Shown piece after piece: positions 17,196 through 25,703 of a stretch of 64,000 nucleotides of DNA (the first letter of the stretch is position 1; each line of letters opens with the position of its first letter). Both the position numbers and the translations under genes were made by a program. Source of the stretch: Thermincola ferriacetica (GTDB lineage Bacteria > Bacillota > Thermincolia > Thermincolales > Thermincolaceae); the NCBI RefSeq assembly GCF_001263415.1, contig NZ_LGTE01000003.1, positions 62,001 to 126,000 on the forward strand, given 5' to 3'. Below the pieces are notes generated by a model. The model searched no databases. It had not been told where the DNA came from and saw only the letters and a list, made by a program, of their open reading frames with translations.

Positions 17196-19055
17196 ATGAA
17201 CTCAGTTAAAAGGATCAAAAAACCGAAAGTAGGATTTAGTTTTAACAAAGATTCGTTAGCCACAAAATTTACCTTATTTGTAGTCGGGTTAATCATAGTT
17301 GTTCTGTTTATCTATACTACTTTCGTCATTCAGCAAAACACCAGTATCATGTATGAACAGGTTATCCAGAAAGGGGTCAGTTTAACTTCTGGTCTTTCAG
17401 GAGTCGCTTCAAATAACATCGGCTTGCAGCAATTCTTCACACTGCAGGAGGGCCTGGTAACAGTAAAAAACAAAAACCCTGACCTCAAAGAAATTTACTT
17501 GATTGACAAAAACGGCAAAATATTTGCTCATAGCGAAAGCAATGAAGTGGGTAAGGTCCTCCAGGATGAATTTACAAAAAAGGTTAGCCAGGTAAACGAG
17601 CCTTATTTCAAGAAGTTTACTGCCGGAGACGGAAGTGAATACTACCGGATTGCCATGCCCGTGTCTTATGACCTGGAACGCTGGGGCACCCTCGTAGCCA
17701 GTTTGGATACAAAACACGTAGCCATTGCCAACGCTAAAGCCCGCAACCTGGCTATCGGTATTGCCCTCGTACTGATTATCGTAAGTACTATCCTTACCTA
17801 CTTATTAGTAAGATTAATGATGAAACCCCTCAACTACCTTGGGGACAAAATGAAACTTATGGCCGAAGGAGACTTCAGCCAGGATATTCATTATAAACGA
17901 AACGACGAAATCGGCGCGCTGGCAAAATCCATGAATTTAATGCTATCGAATATACGCTCCCTAATCGGCCAGGTTATCAATGCCAGCCATCAGGTCACTA
18001 CTACCAGCGAGCAATTGTCTTTGAACGCTGATGAGGCCGCCAAGGTGACCCAAAGCGTCGCCGCTTCCATCGGCACTGTAGCGACCGGCAACCTGGAACA
18101 GACGGAAAGTGTCAATTCGGCAGTACAAACCTTCACTCAACTAAGCCGGGCCATAGATCAAATTGCCATGGGCGCCCAGGAACAGGCCCGTAGTATTAAC
18201 GATACCTCAGAAGTGGTTTCCGCTATGGCAAGCGCCATCGAAGACGTTGCTAACAGGTCAAAAAATGTTTCAGAAGCCGCAAATAAAACTGCCGAAGTAG
18301 CTGCCACCGGCGGCCATGCCGTTCAATCCGCCATTGTAGGTATGAACCGCATCAAGGAGACAGTTTTTGAAACAGCAAACAGAATCCGGGAGTTGGGCGA
18401 ATACTCCGGCAGAATCGGTGAAATCATCCAGGTCATTGATGATATAGCTGACCAAACAAACCTCCTTGCTTTAAATGCCGCAATTGAAGCGGCTCGGGCC
18501 GGTGAGCATGGTAAAGGCTTTGCTGTCGTGGCTGATGAGGTAAGAAAGCTTGCTGAACGCTCAAGTCACGCTACTAAAGAAATAGCAGAATTAATCACTA
18601 ATATCCAGCAAGGAACCAACCGGGCCGTAAAAGCTATGGACGAAGGCACCCGGGAAGTGGAAGCCGGCTCCAAATTAGGTCTGGACGCAGGAAAGGCCCT
18701 GGAAGATATAGTAAAGAATGTAAACCTGGTTACGGAATATATGCAAAGTATCACAATTTCCACCCAAGGATTATCCGAAAACAGTATTAAGGTTGTAGAA
18801 TCCATGAACAATATAGCAGCAATAGCCGAAGAAAACTCTGCCTCTACAGAGGAAATTGCGGCAAATAACAAGGTAGTTATTTCTGCTATAGATAAAATTT
18901 CCCAGATTGCTGATGAAAATGCCAGGAGTGCAGAACAAGTATCGGCTGCAACCCAGGAAATGACTGCTACCAATGAGGAAATGGCCGCATCTGCCAAGGC
19001 CTTGGCTCAATTAGCCGAACAGTTGGATGAAATAGTAAGTAAGTTTAAAATATAA
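17196..19055 (+). CDS. Methyl-accepting chemotaxis protein
   Basis: 619 residues. TM1 is at about 24-46. The extracellular single Cache-type domain (about 50-180) contains [18 protein letters not shown] and [21 protein letters not shown]2 is at about 190-210, then HAMP and a long helical signalling domain with the tip [19 protein letters not shown] near residue 430. It probably senses a small organic or redox-related ligand, but the ligand cannot be predicted. It shares its sigma-H-like promoter type with the upstream rhodanese lipoprotein, so the two may be expressed together in the transition phase. No chemotaxis core genes are in the window. Confidence 0.9.
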   Translation: MNSVKRIKKPKVGFSFNKDSLATKFTLFVVGLIIVVLFIYTTFVIQQNTSIMYEQVIQKGVSLTSGLSGVASNNIGLQQFFTLQEGLVTVKNKNPDLKEIYLIDKNGKIFAHSESNEVGKVLQDEFTKKVSQVNEPYFKKFTAGDGSEYYRIAMPVSYDLERWGTLVASLDTKHVAIANAKARNLAIGIALVLIIVSTILTYLLVRLMMKPLNYLGDKMKLMAEGDFSQDIHYKRNDEIGALAKSMNLMLSNIRSLIGQVINASHQVTTTSEQLSLNADEAAKVTQSVAASIGTVATGNLEQTESVNSAVQTFTQLSRAIDQIAMGAQEQARSINDTSEVVSAMASAIEDVANRSKNVSEAANKTAEVAATGGHAVQSAIVGMNRIKETVFETANRIRELGEYSGRIGEIIQVIDDIADQTNLLALNAAIEAARAGEHGKGFAVVADEVRKLAERSSHATKEIAELITNIQQGTNRAVKAMDEGTREVEAGSKLGLDAGKALEDIVKNVNLVTEYMQSITISTQGLSENSIKVVESMNNIAAIAEENSASTEEIAANNKVVISAIDKISQIADENARSAEQVSAATQEMTATNEEMAASAKALAQLAEQLDEIVSKFKI

Positions 19056-19074
19056 CGAGGTCAGTAGGCCGCGC

Positions 19075-20010
19075 TTAATTGGTAAGATATTTTTCAGCGT
19101 TAACTGCTGCTGTTGCGCCATCTCCCGCAGCTGTTATCGCCTGCCTGACTTCTTTTTTTCTGATATCTCCAGCCGCAAATACCCCGGGTAGCTTGGTACG
19201 CATTTCACCATCTGTTATAATATACCCTGTTTCATCCATATCTACCTGTCCTTTAAACAGTTCTGATTTTGGTTCTGTACCTATATATACAAAAACAGCA
19301 TCTGTTTCAACTGTTTCTTCCTGCCCTGTGACAGAATTATAAACAGTAACTTGAGAGACCTTATCGTCTCCGTGTATTTTTCGGATGGTAGAATTCCATC
19401 TAATTTTTATCTTGGGATTATTAAAAACTTCTTCCTGGGCAACTTTAGACCCCTGGAAATGGTCAAATTGATGGACTATTGCTACCTGTTCGGCAAACCT
19501 GGTTAAAAAGACAGCTTCCTGCAATGCGGAATTTCCGCCTCCCACCACGATAACCCGCTTCCCCTGGTAAAAGGGACCGTCACATGTGGCACAGTAGTGC
19601 ACACCCCGTGATTTAAAAGTATCAGCTCCTTCTACTTGCAGCTTCCTGGGCTGCGCACCGGTCGCTATAATGACCGCACGACTGGTATAATCCGCATTTT
19701 CGGTCTTTACTACTTTCTTATCACTTATGAGGTTAACCTCCTGTACCTTGACTCCGCTTTGAATGTCTGCCTGAAAGTATTCAGCCTGTTTGCGCATATT
19801 GTTGGTTAATTCGGCACCGTTAATTACTCCGGAGGTTCCGGGGTAGTTGGCAATATGATAAGTGGTGGCCGCCTGACCGCCTGGAACCCCTTCTTCTAAA
19901 ACGACAGTTTTCAGCTTAGCCCTGCCGCAGTAAATTGCCGCTGATAACCCGGCCGGACCGCCGCCTAAAATTAAGACATCGCATTCAATCTTTTGTTTTT
20001 CCTTATCCAC
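19075..20010 (-). CDS. trxB: Thioredoxin reductase-like flavoprotein
   Basis: 311 residues from a GTG at 20010 with AGGGGG 9 nt upstream; longer frames run through non-coding promoter sequence. The FAD-binding GGGPAGLSAAIYCGRA is at the N-terminus, the redox-active CATCDG at about 135 and the second dinucleotide-binding GGGNSALQEA at about 155. The C-terminal GVFAAGDI is typical. The NADPH-specifying HRRxxxR motif of classical enzymes is replaced by VHQFDHFQ, with no arginines. NADPH is therefore unlikely, and NADH or another donor should be considered. It is convergent with the chemoreceptor gene and divergent from the Cys-rich MerR gene. Confidence 0.9.
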   Translation of the reverse strand: MDKEKQKIECDVLILGGGPAGLSAAIYCGRAKLKTVVLEEGVPGGQAATTYHIANYPGTSGVINGAELTNNMRKQAEYFQADIQSGVKVQEVNLISDKKVVKTENADYTSRAVIIATGAQPRKLQVEGADTFKSRGVHYCATCDGPFYQGKRVIVVGGGNSALQEAVFLTRFAEQVAIVHQFDHFQGSKVAQEEVFNNPKIKIRWNSTIRKIHGDDKVSQVTVYNSVTGQEETVETDAVFVYIGTEPKSELFKGQVDMDETGYIITDGEMRTKLPGVFAAGDIRKKEVRQAITAAGDGATAAVNAEKYLTN

Positions 20011-20121
20011 TATGACATTCCCCCTAGACCAATCCGTTAAAAATATTTTACCCGACGATTGTTTCATTATTCCGGTGAAATCACCGACTATCGGCCACTG
20101 TCTATATTTGTAAGTAAATAT

Positions 20122-20150
20122 TTGCAAAAATATCCAATTGCCATTAAAAT
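20122..20150 (+). promoter_or_regulatory. Sigma-A-type promoter for the MerR-family gene
   Basis: TTGCAA - 17 bp - TAAAAT in the 199-bp divergent region between trxB and the MerR gene. Confidence 0.4.
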
Positions 20151-20209
20151 ATATATAGAATAATTCACTTTTTTTCACAAACAACCACCATTTCAAAGAA
20201 GGTGATTGC

Positions 20210-20623
20210 GTGCCTGCACAGAATCTTGAAGACAAGCCGATGTACACTATCAGCGTTGTTGCAGAACTAATGAAGGTGCACCCTGAAACTTTACGTATTT
20301 GGGAAAAAAACAAGCTTATTACCCCGGCCCGCAGAAACAAACAAAGGCTATACAGCGAAATGGATGTGAAAAAATTACAGTTTATATACTATCTCATTAA
20401 CGAAAAAGGTTTGAATCTGGCCGGTGTTCACCAGATTGTCTCCATGTATCCTTGTTGGCATATTAAAAACTGTTCGGGCGGCGCTAACCGGGACCAGGAA
20501 CCTGTCAACCAGTCTAAACCCTGCTGGAAATCTCCTGGAACTTTCTGCAAAGTAATTATAGACCGCTCTGAAATGTGTGCCAGTTGTAAATATTATGTAG
20601 AAAATAACTGTTCCTGCCATTAA
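20210..20623 (+). CDS. MerR-family regulator with Cys-rich (two-CW-like) C-terminus
   Basis: 137 residues, GTG start with GAAGGTG upstream. The N-terminal MerR winged helix (YTISVVAELMKVHPETLRIW, then RRNKQRLYSEMDVKKL) is the HspR/GlnR-like form. The C-terminal half has eight cysteines in a YPCWHIKNC ... KPCWKSPGTFC ... CASCKYY ... NCSC layout, resembling the small two-CW domain. This suggests metal, Fe-S or thiol sensing. It is divergent from trxB, so redox control of trxB or of itself is plausible. The NifX-like gene follows 24 bp downstream and is probably cotranscribed. Confidence 0.8.
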   Translation: MPAQNLEDKPMYTISVVAELMKVHPETLRIWEKNKLITPARRNKQRLYSEMDVKKLQFIYYLINEKGLNLAGVHQIVSMYPCWHIKNCSGGANRDQEPVNQSKPCWKSPGTFCKVIIDRSEMCASCKYYVENNCSCH

Positions 20624-20647
20624 TAACTTAACCGGAGTGATTACTTT

Positions 20648-21004
20648 ATGCGCGTAGCCATTCCCGAGCTTTATGGCAAGGTCAATCCCCATTTCGGGCA
20701 GAGTACCAACTTTTCCATTATAGACCTTAATAATTCAGAAATAGTAGGGATGAAAACAATTTCTGCCCACGGACTGCAACATAAATATGACCAGACAGCC
20801 CAGTTATTGCAGGCTAACCAGGTAGACGTAGTCTTAGCGGGCAAAATTAACAAAAAGTGTTTTAATACATTAAAGAATTACGGGTTCCTCGTCATATCAG
20901 GAGTTGACGGTGATATCATCTCAGCGGCTATTGCCTACGCCCAAGGCGAATTAATAAATTATGAATATAACTGTTCCCGTAAAGAACGCTGCCGCCCTGC
21001 ATAA
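20648..21004 (+). CDS. NifX/NifB-C-terminal-like (dinitrogenase iron-molybdenum cofactor) family protein
   Basis: 118 residues. The fold signature is MRVAIPE at the start, then VNPHFGQSTNFSIIDL, DVVLAGKINKKCF and the IAYAQGEL helix, as in NifX/NafY/MTH1175-like proteins that bind metal-sulfur cofactors. It has an added Cys-containing tail (NCSRKERCRP). No nitrogenase genes are nearby, so it is more likely one of the widespread orphan members in anaerobes, probably involved in Fe-S or metal handling with the neighbouring Cys-rich regulator and ferredoxin. CGGAGTG precedes the ATG. Confidence 0.8.
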   Translation: MRVAIPELYGKVNPHFGQSTNFSIIDLNNSEIVGMKTISAHGLQHKYDQTAQLLQANQVDVVLAGKINKKCFNTLKNYGFLVISGVDGDIISAAIAYAQGELINYEYNCSRKERCRPA

Positions 21005-21007
21005 AAT

Positions 21008-21037
21008 GAAAAACGCCGGTTAAACCGGCGTTTTTCA
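21008..21037. terminator. Bidirectional terminator
   Basis: AAAAACGCCGGTT / AACCGGCGTTTTT palindrome between the convergent NifX-like and ferredoxin genes. Confidence 0.85.
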
Positions 21038-21241
21038 TTTTACTTCCACTGATATTGCCTTATTGGGGCACACTTCCTGGCACTTGCCACATCCCAGGCA
21101 GATGCTCCCATCAATTAATATTTTCCCGTTTTTATAGCTTATGGCTCTCACTGGGCACGCCCTTTTAGCGAAACATCCGCCGGAACGTTCACATTTCTCT
21201 CTGTCGATGGTGACCTTCACACCGTTTATTCCAAGGGACAC
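21035..21241 (-). CDS. Ferredoxin with one complete and one degenerate cluster motif
   Basis: 68 residues from a GTG at 21241, with AGGAGG 8 nt upstream; a GTG at 21250 overlaps that site. The second motif CLGCGKCQEVCP is a complete [4Fe-4S] signature. The first, KCERSGGCFAKRACP, lacks the second cysteine (Ser in its place) and has two extra residues before the last. The first site may therefore hold a [3Fe-4S] or no cluster. Probable electron carrier for an unknown partner. The 61-residue gene lies about 80 bp upstream on the same strand. Confidence 0.82.
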   Translation of the reverse strand: MSLGINGVKVTIDREKCERSGGCFAKRACPVRAISYKNGKILIDGSICLGCGKCQEVCPNKAISVEVK

Positions 21242-21320
21242 ACCGAACACCTCCTAATCAGCAAAAAGCCCTATTTTTTTCAGGTTCATTGACGGATTTA
21301 TGCGCAGGATAGCGCCTTCA

Positions 21321-21500
21321 TCATATTTTCTCCTTTCCCTCTTTTGTTTCCGGCTCTGCCCCAAGCAGCAATTCCAACTGTTCTTCCAGTTCTTCCAGTT
21401 CAATGAGCATGGGCGGCTTCACCGAATGGGCCGGTAACCTTGACTTTAAATCGGCAATCTGCTCCCTTAGTTTGTTGATACGCTCTTGTCTGGTCTCCAT
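21321..21500 (-). CDS. Small conserved-looking coiled-coil protein
   Basis: 59 residues, ATG at 21500 with GAGGAG 7 nt upstream. It is an amphipathic helix, then RLPAHSVKPPMLIELEELEE. I associate this segment with a widely distributed small anaerobe protein often mislabelled histidine kinase; it has no kinase domain. Function unknown. It may be cotranscribed with the downstream ferredoxin. Confidence 0.65.
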   Translation of the reverse strand: METRQERINKLREQIADLKSRLPAHSVKPPMLIELEELEEQLELLLGAEPETKEGKEKI

Positions 21501-21623
21501 AAGCAACTCCTCACACGAATCATCTTTATTTAGGGATGGTTTTATACCCTGCTGGGGTATACTAACATAATGATACTATACTATACTTTTCACTGTCAAT
21601 ATATTACACCTACTTAAAAGCGA

Positions 21624-21655
21624 AAAGGGCCTCACCCGTAAGGCCAGCCCTTTTA
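21624..21655 (-). terminator. Terminator of the BchE-like operon
   Basis: Nested hairpin AAAAGGGC...GCCCTTTT with inner GGCCT/AGGCC, about 115 bp after the stop, followed by a T-rich minus-strand tail. The remainder of 21507-21768 shows no gene. Confidence 0.65.
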
Positions 21656-21768
21656 TCAACCAACTTTTTTCAGTTCATGATGAAGAATACCCACCCTGTC
21701 AACAACAACCATCCTCCGCCACTGAAAACAGGGCGCCAAAGATATTTACCGCCCCATTATGGATAAAT

Positions 21769-23217
21769 TCAGCTTACCCAGGTTTTCAACAGCTTTTCCA
21801 CCGATTTTGGTATTGAGCCCAGTTTTAACACATGTTCTTTAAGAAAAGAGTTTTCCATAATGGCCTTCATGGACTGAATGGCGTACCTTTTCTTGAAACC
21901 GTCCTTAAGCGTGGCCCACTCGGCAATCTTCCCGAAATAAAACTTCTGGTAACACTTCAATACCTGCATAAACAATTCATCAGTAGTCATCCGGGCAGGT
22001 TTAATTACCGGCTCCACCAGATTATACCTGGCATAATCAGCAGTAACAATATACTGTTTCAGGTCTTTATACATGTCGGCATAAGGCCAGGGGGCCAGCA
22101 GAAGAAAATGGGCAAAATCAGGGTTATACCTGATAGCCGTTTCCAGGGTTCTTTTGATGCTGGCCTTGGTCTCTTGAGGTATCCCCAACACAAAAGAAGT
22201 CTCACTGACTATGCCGTGGGCATGGATAATGTCCAACGCCCTCTTGGAATCATCGGCAACTATGCCCTTGTTGAATATGTCCAGATTTTCCTGGGAAGTT
22301 GCCTCAATTCCCACGTATATATGTATTATACCGGCCTGCCGGTATTTGTGCATGATGTCTTCATCCCGGATAATATCGTCAACCCTGGTTTCAATCAGAA
22401 ACATTGCCCCGAGCTGTTTATCTATCAGCCAGTCCAGGATTTTTTCCCAACGTTCCCGATCAGCGGTAGGATATTCATCGGAGATAAAGAAAATTTCCAC
22501 GCCGTATTCTTTGACCAGGTGTTCTATTTCGGAAGTAACACTTTCCACGCTCCTGGCTCGCCAGGTCCGTTGCCAGAACTTGTGTTGCGAACAAAAACCA
22601 CAATCATGTTGGCAGCCCCTGGAAGTAGATATAATGCCCAGGCGAGAACCGGGATACACATAAAATGTATAGTCCTCCCAATCCAACAAATCCCAGGCCG
22701 GAACCAAAGTATCCAGGTCCTCTATATAGGGGCGTAATTCTGTAACAACAACCTGTCCATTTAACCGGTAAGCTATGCCTTTCACTTCAGCCAGGGGTCT
22801 TTGACCGAAATGGGCTTCCAGCAATTCCGGCATGGTATACTCCCCTTCATAGCGTACAACATAGTCGATAAAAGGATGCCCGTTTAATACCTCCTCATAC
22901 AAAAAGGTAGGATGAATACCCCCGATGACTGTAACAACTGCCGGATGGCATTTTTTGGCCCGGTACAACAATTCCGCCGCAGCGGGCATAGACGCGGTAA
23001 AAGCCGTCGTTGCCACAACGTCAGGTTTAATTTTCTTTATCTCTTCGGTAATCCGCACCAGGTCGTGGCCTTTGGACATGGCGTCATATATAATGACGTC
23101 AAAACCCCTTTTCCGAAGTTCACCCGCTATATAGACAAATCCTATATGCGGCCACCGACCGGCCGATTCCACTACCCCGCTGTGATAATCGGGGGTTACC
23201 AACATGACTTTGACCAA
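21769..23217 (-). CDS. BchE-like B12-binding radical SAM protein
   Basis: 482 residues from a TTG at 23217 placed 9 nt after GGGAGGT; longer ATG forms overlap the upstream gene. The N-terminal B12-binding Rossmann-like domain (PHIGFVYIAGELRKRGFDV) precedes a radical SAM domain with SRGCQHDCGFCSQHKFW (C-x3-C-x2-C). Stretches such as DEYPTADR, YVGIEATSQENLDIFNK, APWPYADMYKDL and VEPVIKPARMT match by eye the layout of BchE, the anaerobic Mg-protoporphyrin monomethyl ester cyclase. No chlorophyll genes are present, so the substrate is unknown; a tetrapyrrole or other oxidative cyclisation is possible. Confidence 0.85.
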   Translation of the reverse strand: MVKVMLVTPDYHSGVVESAGRWPHIGFVYIAGELRKRGFDVIIYDAMSKGHDLVRITEEIKKIKPDVVATTAFTASMPAAAELLYRAKKCHPAVVTVIGGIHPTFLYEEVLNGHPFIDYVVRYEGEYTMPELLEAHFGQRPLAEVKGIAYRLNGQVVVTELRPYIEDLDTLVPAWDLLDWEDYTFYVYPGSRLGIISTSRGCQHDCGFCSQHKFWQRTWRARSVESVTSEIEHLVKEYGVEIFFISDEYPTADRERWEKILDWLIDKQLGAMFLIETRVDDIIRDEDIMHKYRQAGIIHIYVGIEATSQENLDIFNKGIVADDSKRALDIIHAHGIVSETSFVLGIPQETKASIKRTLETAIRYNPDFAHFLLLAPWPYADMYKDLKQYIVTADYARYNLVEPVIKPARMTTDELFMQVLKCYQKFYFGKIAEWATLKDGFKKRYAIQSMKAIMENSFLKEHVLKLGSIPKSVEKLLKTWVS

Positions 23218-23224
23218 TTTCTGG

Positions 23225-23593
23225 TTACCTCCCCACGAAATTTCGATATTTCCTATATAATCCAACCAGCATCGTTATGCCTACAAGAACTATCGAAAAT
23301 AAAATGAAATGTTTTATATAGAGGGCCGTTATTTGTCCTTTGCCGGCGGCCGGCAGGTATTCAAAATCCCGGTAAGCCCATGCCCTAATAACGCCAAATA
23401 CCAGGTTTAGGCCCAAACTTAGCAGGGAGGTTTTCACAAGTACCGGAAAAACTTTCATGTACAGGGCATCGGGTTGCCCTCCCGCCGTCCGAGCGGCCCG
23501 GTCCAGGTACCATATAACCATAACAGAAACAAACCATAAAGCAGAGGTCAGGTCATGAAAGAAATTGTTTAGCATAACTAAAATCGCGGTCAT
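23225..23593 (-). CDS. Small four-TM membrane protein upstream of the BchE-like gene
   Basis: 122 residues with about four hydrophobic helices and an N-terminal NNFFHDLTSALWF segment whose histidine sits inside the first helix, as in small CopD/heme-binding membrane proteins. It ends 7 nt before the start of the BchE-like gene and shares its ribosome-site region, so the two are an operon. I do not recognise a named family. A membrane partner or heme-binding role is only suggested by the histidines and context. Confidence 0.75.
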   Translation of the reverse strand: MTAILVMLNNFFHDLTSALWFVSVMVIWYLDRAARTAGGQPDALYMKVFPVLVKTSLLSLGLNLVFGVIRAWAYRDFEYLPAAGKGQITALYIKHFILFSIVLVGITMLVGLYRKYRNFVGR

Positions 23594-23821
23594 TTTACTC
23601 TCTCTTTACCCTTTATAATTTTTCTAAATTTTTTCATATGTATCCTCTGTCTTTCGCCAAAATGCCTAAGATTTCCTGCTTTGCCGAGATAATTTTAAGT
23701 TTATCTTGTTTGACTATTCCCTTGTTTAGAGGTAAAATAGATTTAATAATATGGTTATCTTTTCCTTGTTGATTAAATTTGCGCAATTTTCTGTACCTTT
23801 GTGGAAAGGAGTGTGCCGCCA

Positions 23822-24802
23822 GTGAAACCCGGTGTAATTAGAAAATACTGCTTGACCATAGTAACAAGCGCCGCATTTTTGGTAACTTACAATTTCGGTC
23901 TCTACCCGTTATTAGCAAAGAAAAGTATTGCCTTTGAATCCCCCAGGGCTGCGGCAGAAGTAACCGTTGACGCAGATGATTCTGATGCGGAACAGGGCGC
24001 AACAACCCAGGGGACCACTGGTTTAGTTACGCAGGAGCAACCAACTACGGGCGCTAATGAAACCGGAGCAACAACAGCGGTAGAAAACAGCAATTTGGGA
24101 ACCAACCAAAATTCGGTTGATCCGAACGATGACCGCCAGGATACGGACAATCCTGCCGAAACGAGCGTGGCCGATACGGTATACGGCAATATATACCAAG
24201 AAGGCCCCGGAGATACCGTTTTGGAAGAAGTATATGATTTGCCCAACCTTGAGGATTTGCTGGACCTTCCTGTAATACCGGAACTGGGCGAAGAGGTGGT
24301 AATGAATATCGTATATAACTCCCTTTCCGGATGTGTTCTAGACAATTTGACGGGCGCCCCTTTAGAGCAAGTAACGGTGACCCTGACCGGGCCCCAGGGC
24401 ACTTTCACCACAACTACTGACAAAGCAGGTAATTATGATATAATGGTACCAAAGGGAGATTATTATCTGGTCTTTTGGTTATACGGGTATGATATGGAAA
24501 AATTTATCGTCCCGTTGCATACGGATGAAGTTCAGGACTGCGTACTGTCCAGGCTCGTACCCGTGAGTTTCCGGGTCACCGGGGCAAAAGACAGTAACTC
24601 TTTAAAAATTGTCCGGGCCAAACTCCATGTGGGCCCCGACTTTTCACGGCCCGATTATGAACTGGCCATTGGCTCTGACGGCACTGTTGATGCTGTTATG
24701 CTGTCTCCGGGCAGGTACTATGCCAAAGCAGCCAAAGGAGCGGCCATCAGTGAATTTTGGGTTACCAATGAAGGAAACCAGGTAATTATTAAAGAGGATT
24801 AA
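23822..24802 (+). CDS. Exported protein with carboxypeptidase-regulatory-like (Cna-B-type) domain
   Basis: 326 residues from a GTG at 23822 with AAGGAG 10 nt upstream; the GTG at 23801 has no ribosome site. A membrane/signal helix (about 8-30) is followed by about 110 residues of Asp/Thr/Glu/Asn-rich low-complexity linker. A beta-sandwich then contains GCVLDNLTGAPLEQVTVTL, TTTDKAGNYDIMVPKGDYYL and KFIVPLHTDEVQDC, the carboxypeptidase regulatory-like repeat. A final beta domain ends at GRYYAKAAKGA. No catalytic residues. Likely an extracellular membrane-anchored structural protein. Confidence 0.78.
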   Translation: MKPGVIRKYCLTIVTSAAFLVTYNFGLYPLLAKKSIAFESPRAAAEVTVDADDSDAEQGATTQGTTGLVTQEQPTTGANETGATTAVENSNLGTNQNSVDPNDDRQDTDNPAETSVADTVYGNIYQEGPGDTVLEEVYDLPNLEDLLDLPVIPELGEEVVMNIVYNSLSGCVLDNLTGAPLEQVTVTLTGPQGTFTTTTDKAGNYDIMVPKGDYYLVFWLYGYDMEKFIVPLHTDEVQDCVLSRLVPVSFRVTGAKDSNSLKIVRAKLHVGPDFSRPDYELAIGSDGTVDAVMLSPGRYYAKAAKGAAISEFWVTNEGNQVIIKED

Positions 24803-24854
24803 CCCAAATTTCCATCTGAGCGGAGTAAAGCGAAGCAAGAGGATAACAGCGGAT

Positions 24855-24892
24855 GAAAGAAACCATGTTCCGGTGAGAACATGGTTTCTTTC
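24855..24892. terminator. Bidirectional terminator
   Basis: GAAAGAAACCATGTTC / GAACATGGTTTCTTTC palindrome between convergent genes. Confidence 0.85.
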
Positions 24893-24902
24893 TATAGTTA
24901 CT

Positions 24903-25703
24903 TTAAAAATTGCTTAGCGGCAAATGGGGAATCCACCAATAGCAAAAAACAATTATGGGGAAAGCTGCCAGCGTCATTATTTGCAGTTTCACCCCCCGCC
25001 ACCCAAAGGAAAAATATAAGTGCAAAAATAAACCATAAAGCAGCCATGCCAATAAAGTCCATGTTTCCACCGGGTCCCAGCTCCAATAACTTCCCCAGGC
25101 CTCCTGCGCCCAAATAGCGCCGGTAATAAGCATCAGGGCATGGCTGACAAACCCGGCAGCCACAAGGCGAACATTATATTCATCCATTAACGCTTCCCCG
25201 GCAGCAGCGCTATAATTTTCCCGCCCCAAAGATTTATTCAAGAAATATAAACAGGAAATAGCAAATGACATTAAGTAAAAGGCCAAAGCAGTAAAAGCGG
25301 AGAATATATGGGCTACCAACCAGATACTTTGGTATTCCGGCTTTAATGTTTCCACGCCGGTAAACAAAGTTAAGCTCCACCCTAACAGGATTGCGGTGAA
25401 GCCAAAAACTACCACCCCCACCACCCGCAGTTCCCGTACTTTCCATTGCAGAAAAAGGTACAGGGCTATGGCCAAACACACCCCTGAAGAGTTTAATTCA
25501 AACATATTCACCGGCGGGTGCCCCGCTTGCAGCCACCTTATTACCACTGCCGCAAGATTGAGGAACAAACCTATCCATCCAGCCTTTATTGCATACCTGA
25601 TGAAAACTTCTTTTTTCGTTACCAGCCCAAAAATAAAAAACAAAAAGATTCCGGAATATAGCAATGCCGTTGCCATTATCAGTATAACATCAGCCTTTAG
25701 CAA
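24903..25703 (-). CDS. ccsA: Cytochrome c biogenesis protein CcsA/ResC
   Basis: 266 residues from a TTG at 25703 with AAGGAGG 6 nt upstream. About eight TM helices, with the tryptophan-rich heme-handling WWD motif WGSYWSWDPVETWTLLAWL near residue 205. Conserved histidines lie before and after it (AHIFSAFTALAF; LMLITGAIWAQE follows SHA). CcsA and ResB form the system II machinery that exports heme and attaches it to CxxCH motifs outside the membrane. It overlaps the end of resB and is the last gene of the operon that starts with an NHL protein and the 17-heme cytochrome. Confidence 0.93.
   Translation of the reverse strand: MLKADVILIMATALLYSGIFLFFIFGLVTKKEVFIRYAIKAGWIGLFLNLAAVVIRWLQAGHPPVNMFELNSSGVCLAIALYLFLQWKVRELRVVGVVVFGFTAILLGWSLTLFTGVETLKPEYQSIWLVAHIFSAFTALAFYLMSFAISCLYFLNKSLGRENYSAAAGEALMDEYNVRLVAAGFVSHALMLITGAIWAQEAWGSYWSWDPVETWTLLAWLLYGLFLHLYFSFGWRGVKLQIMTLAAFPIIVFCYWWIPHLPLSNF

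Noticed and set aside
23640-23800. Short plus-strand ORF from the ATG near 23638
   Set aside because: No ribosome site and no recognisable features.
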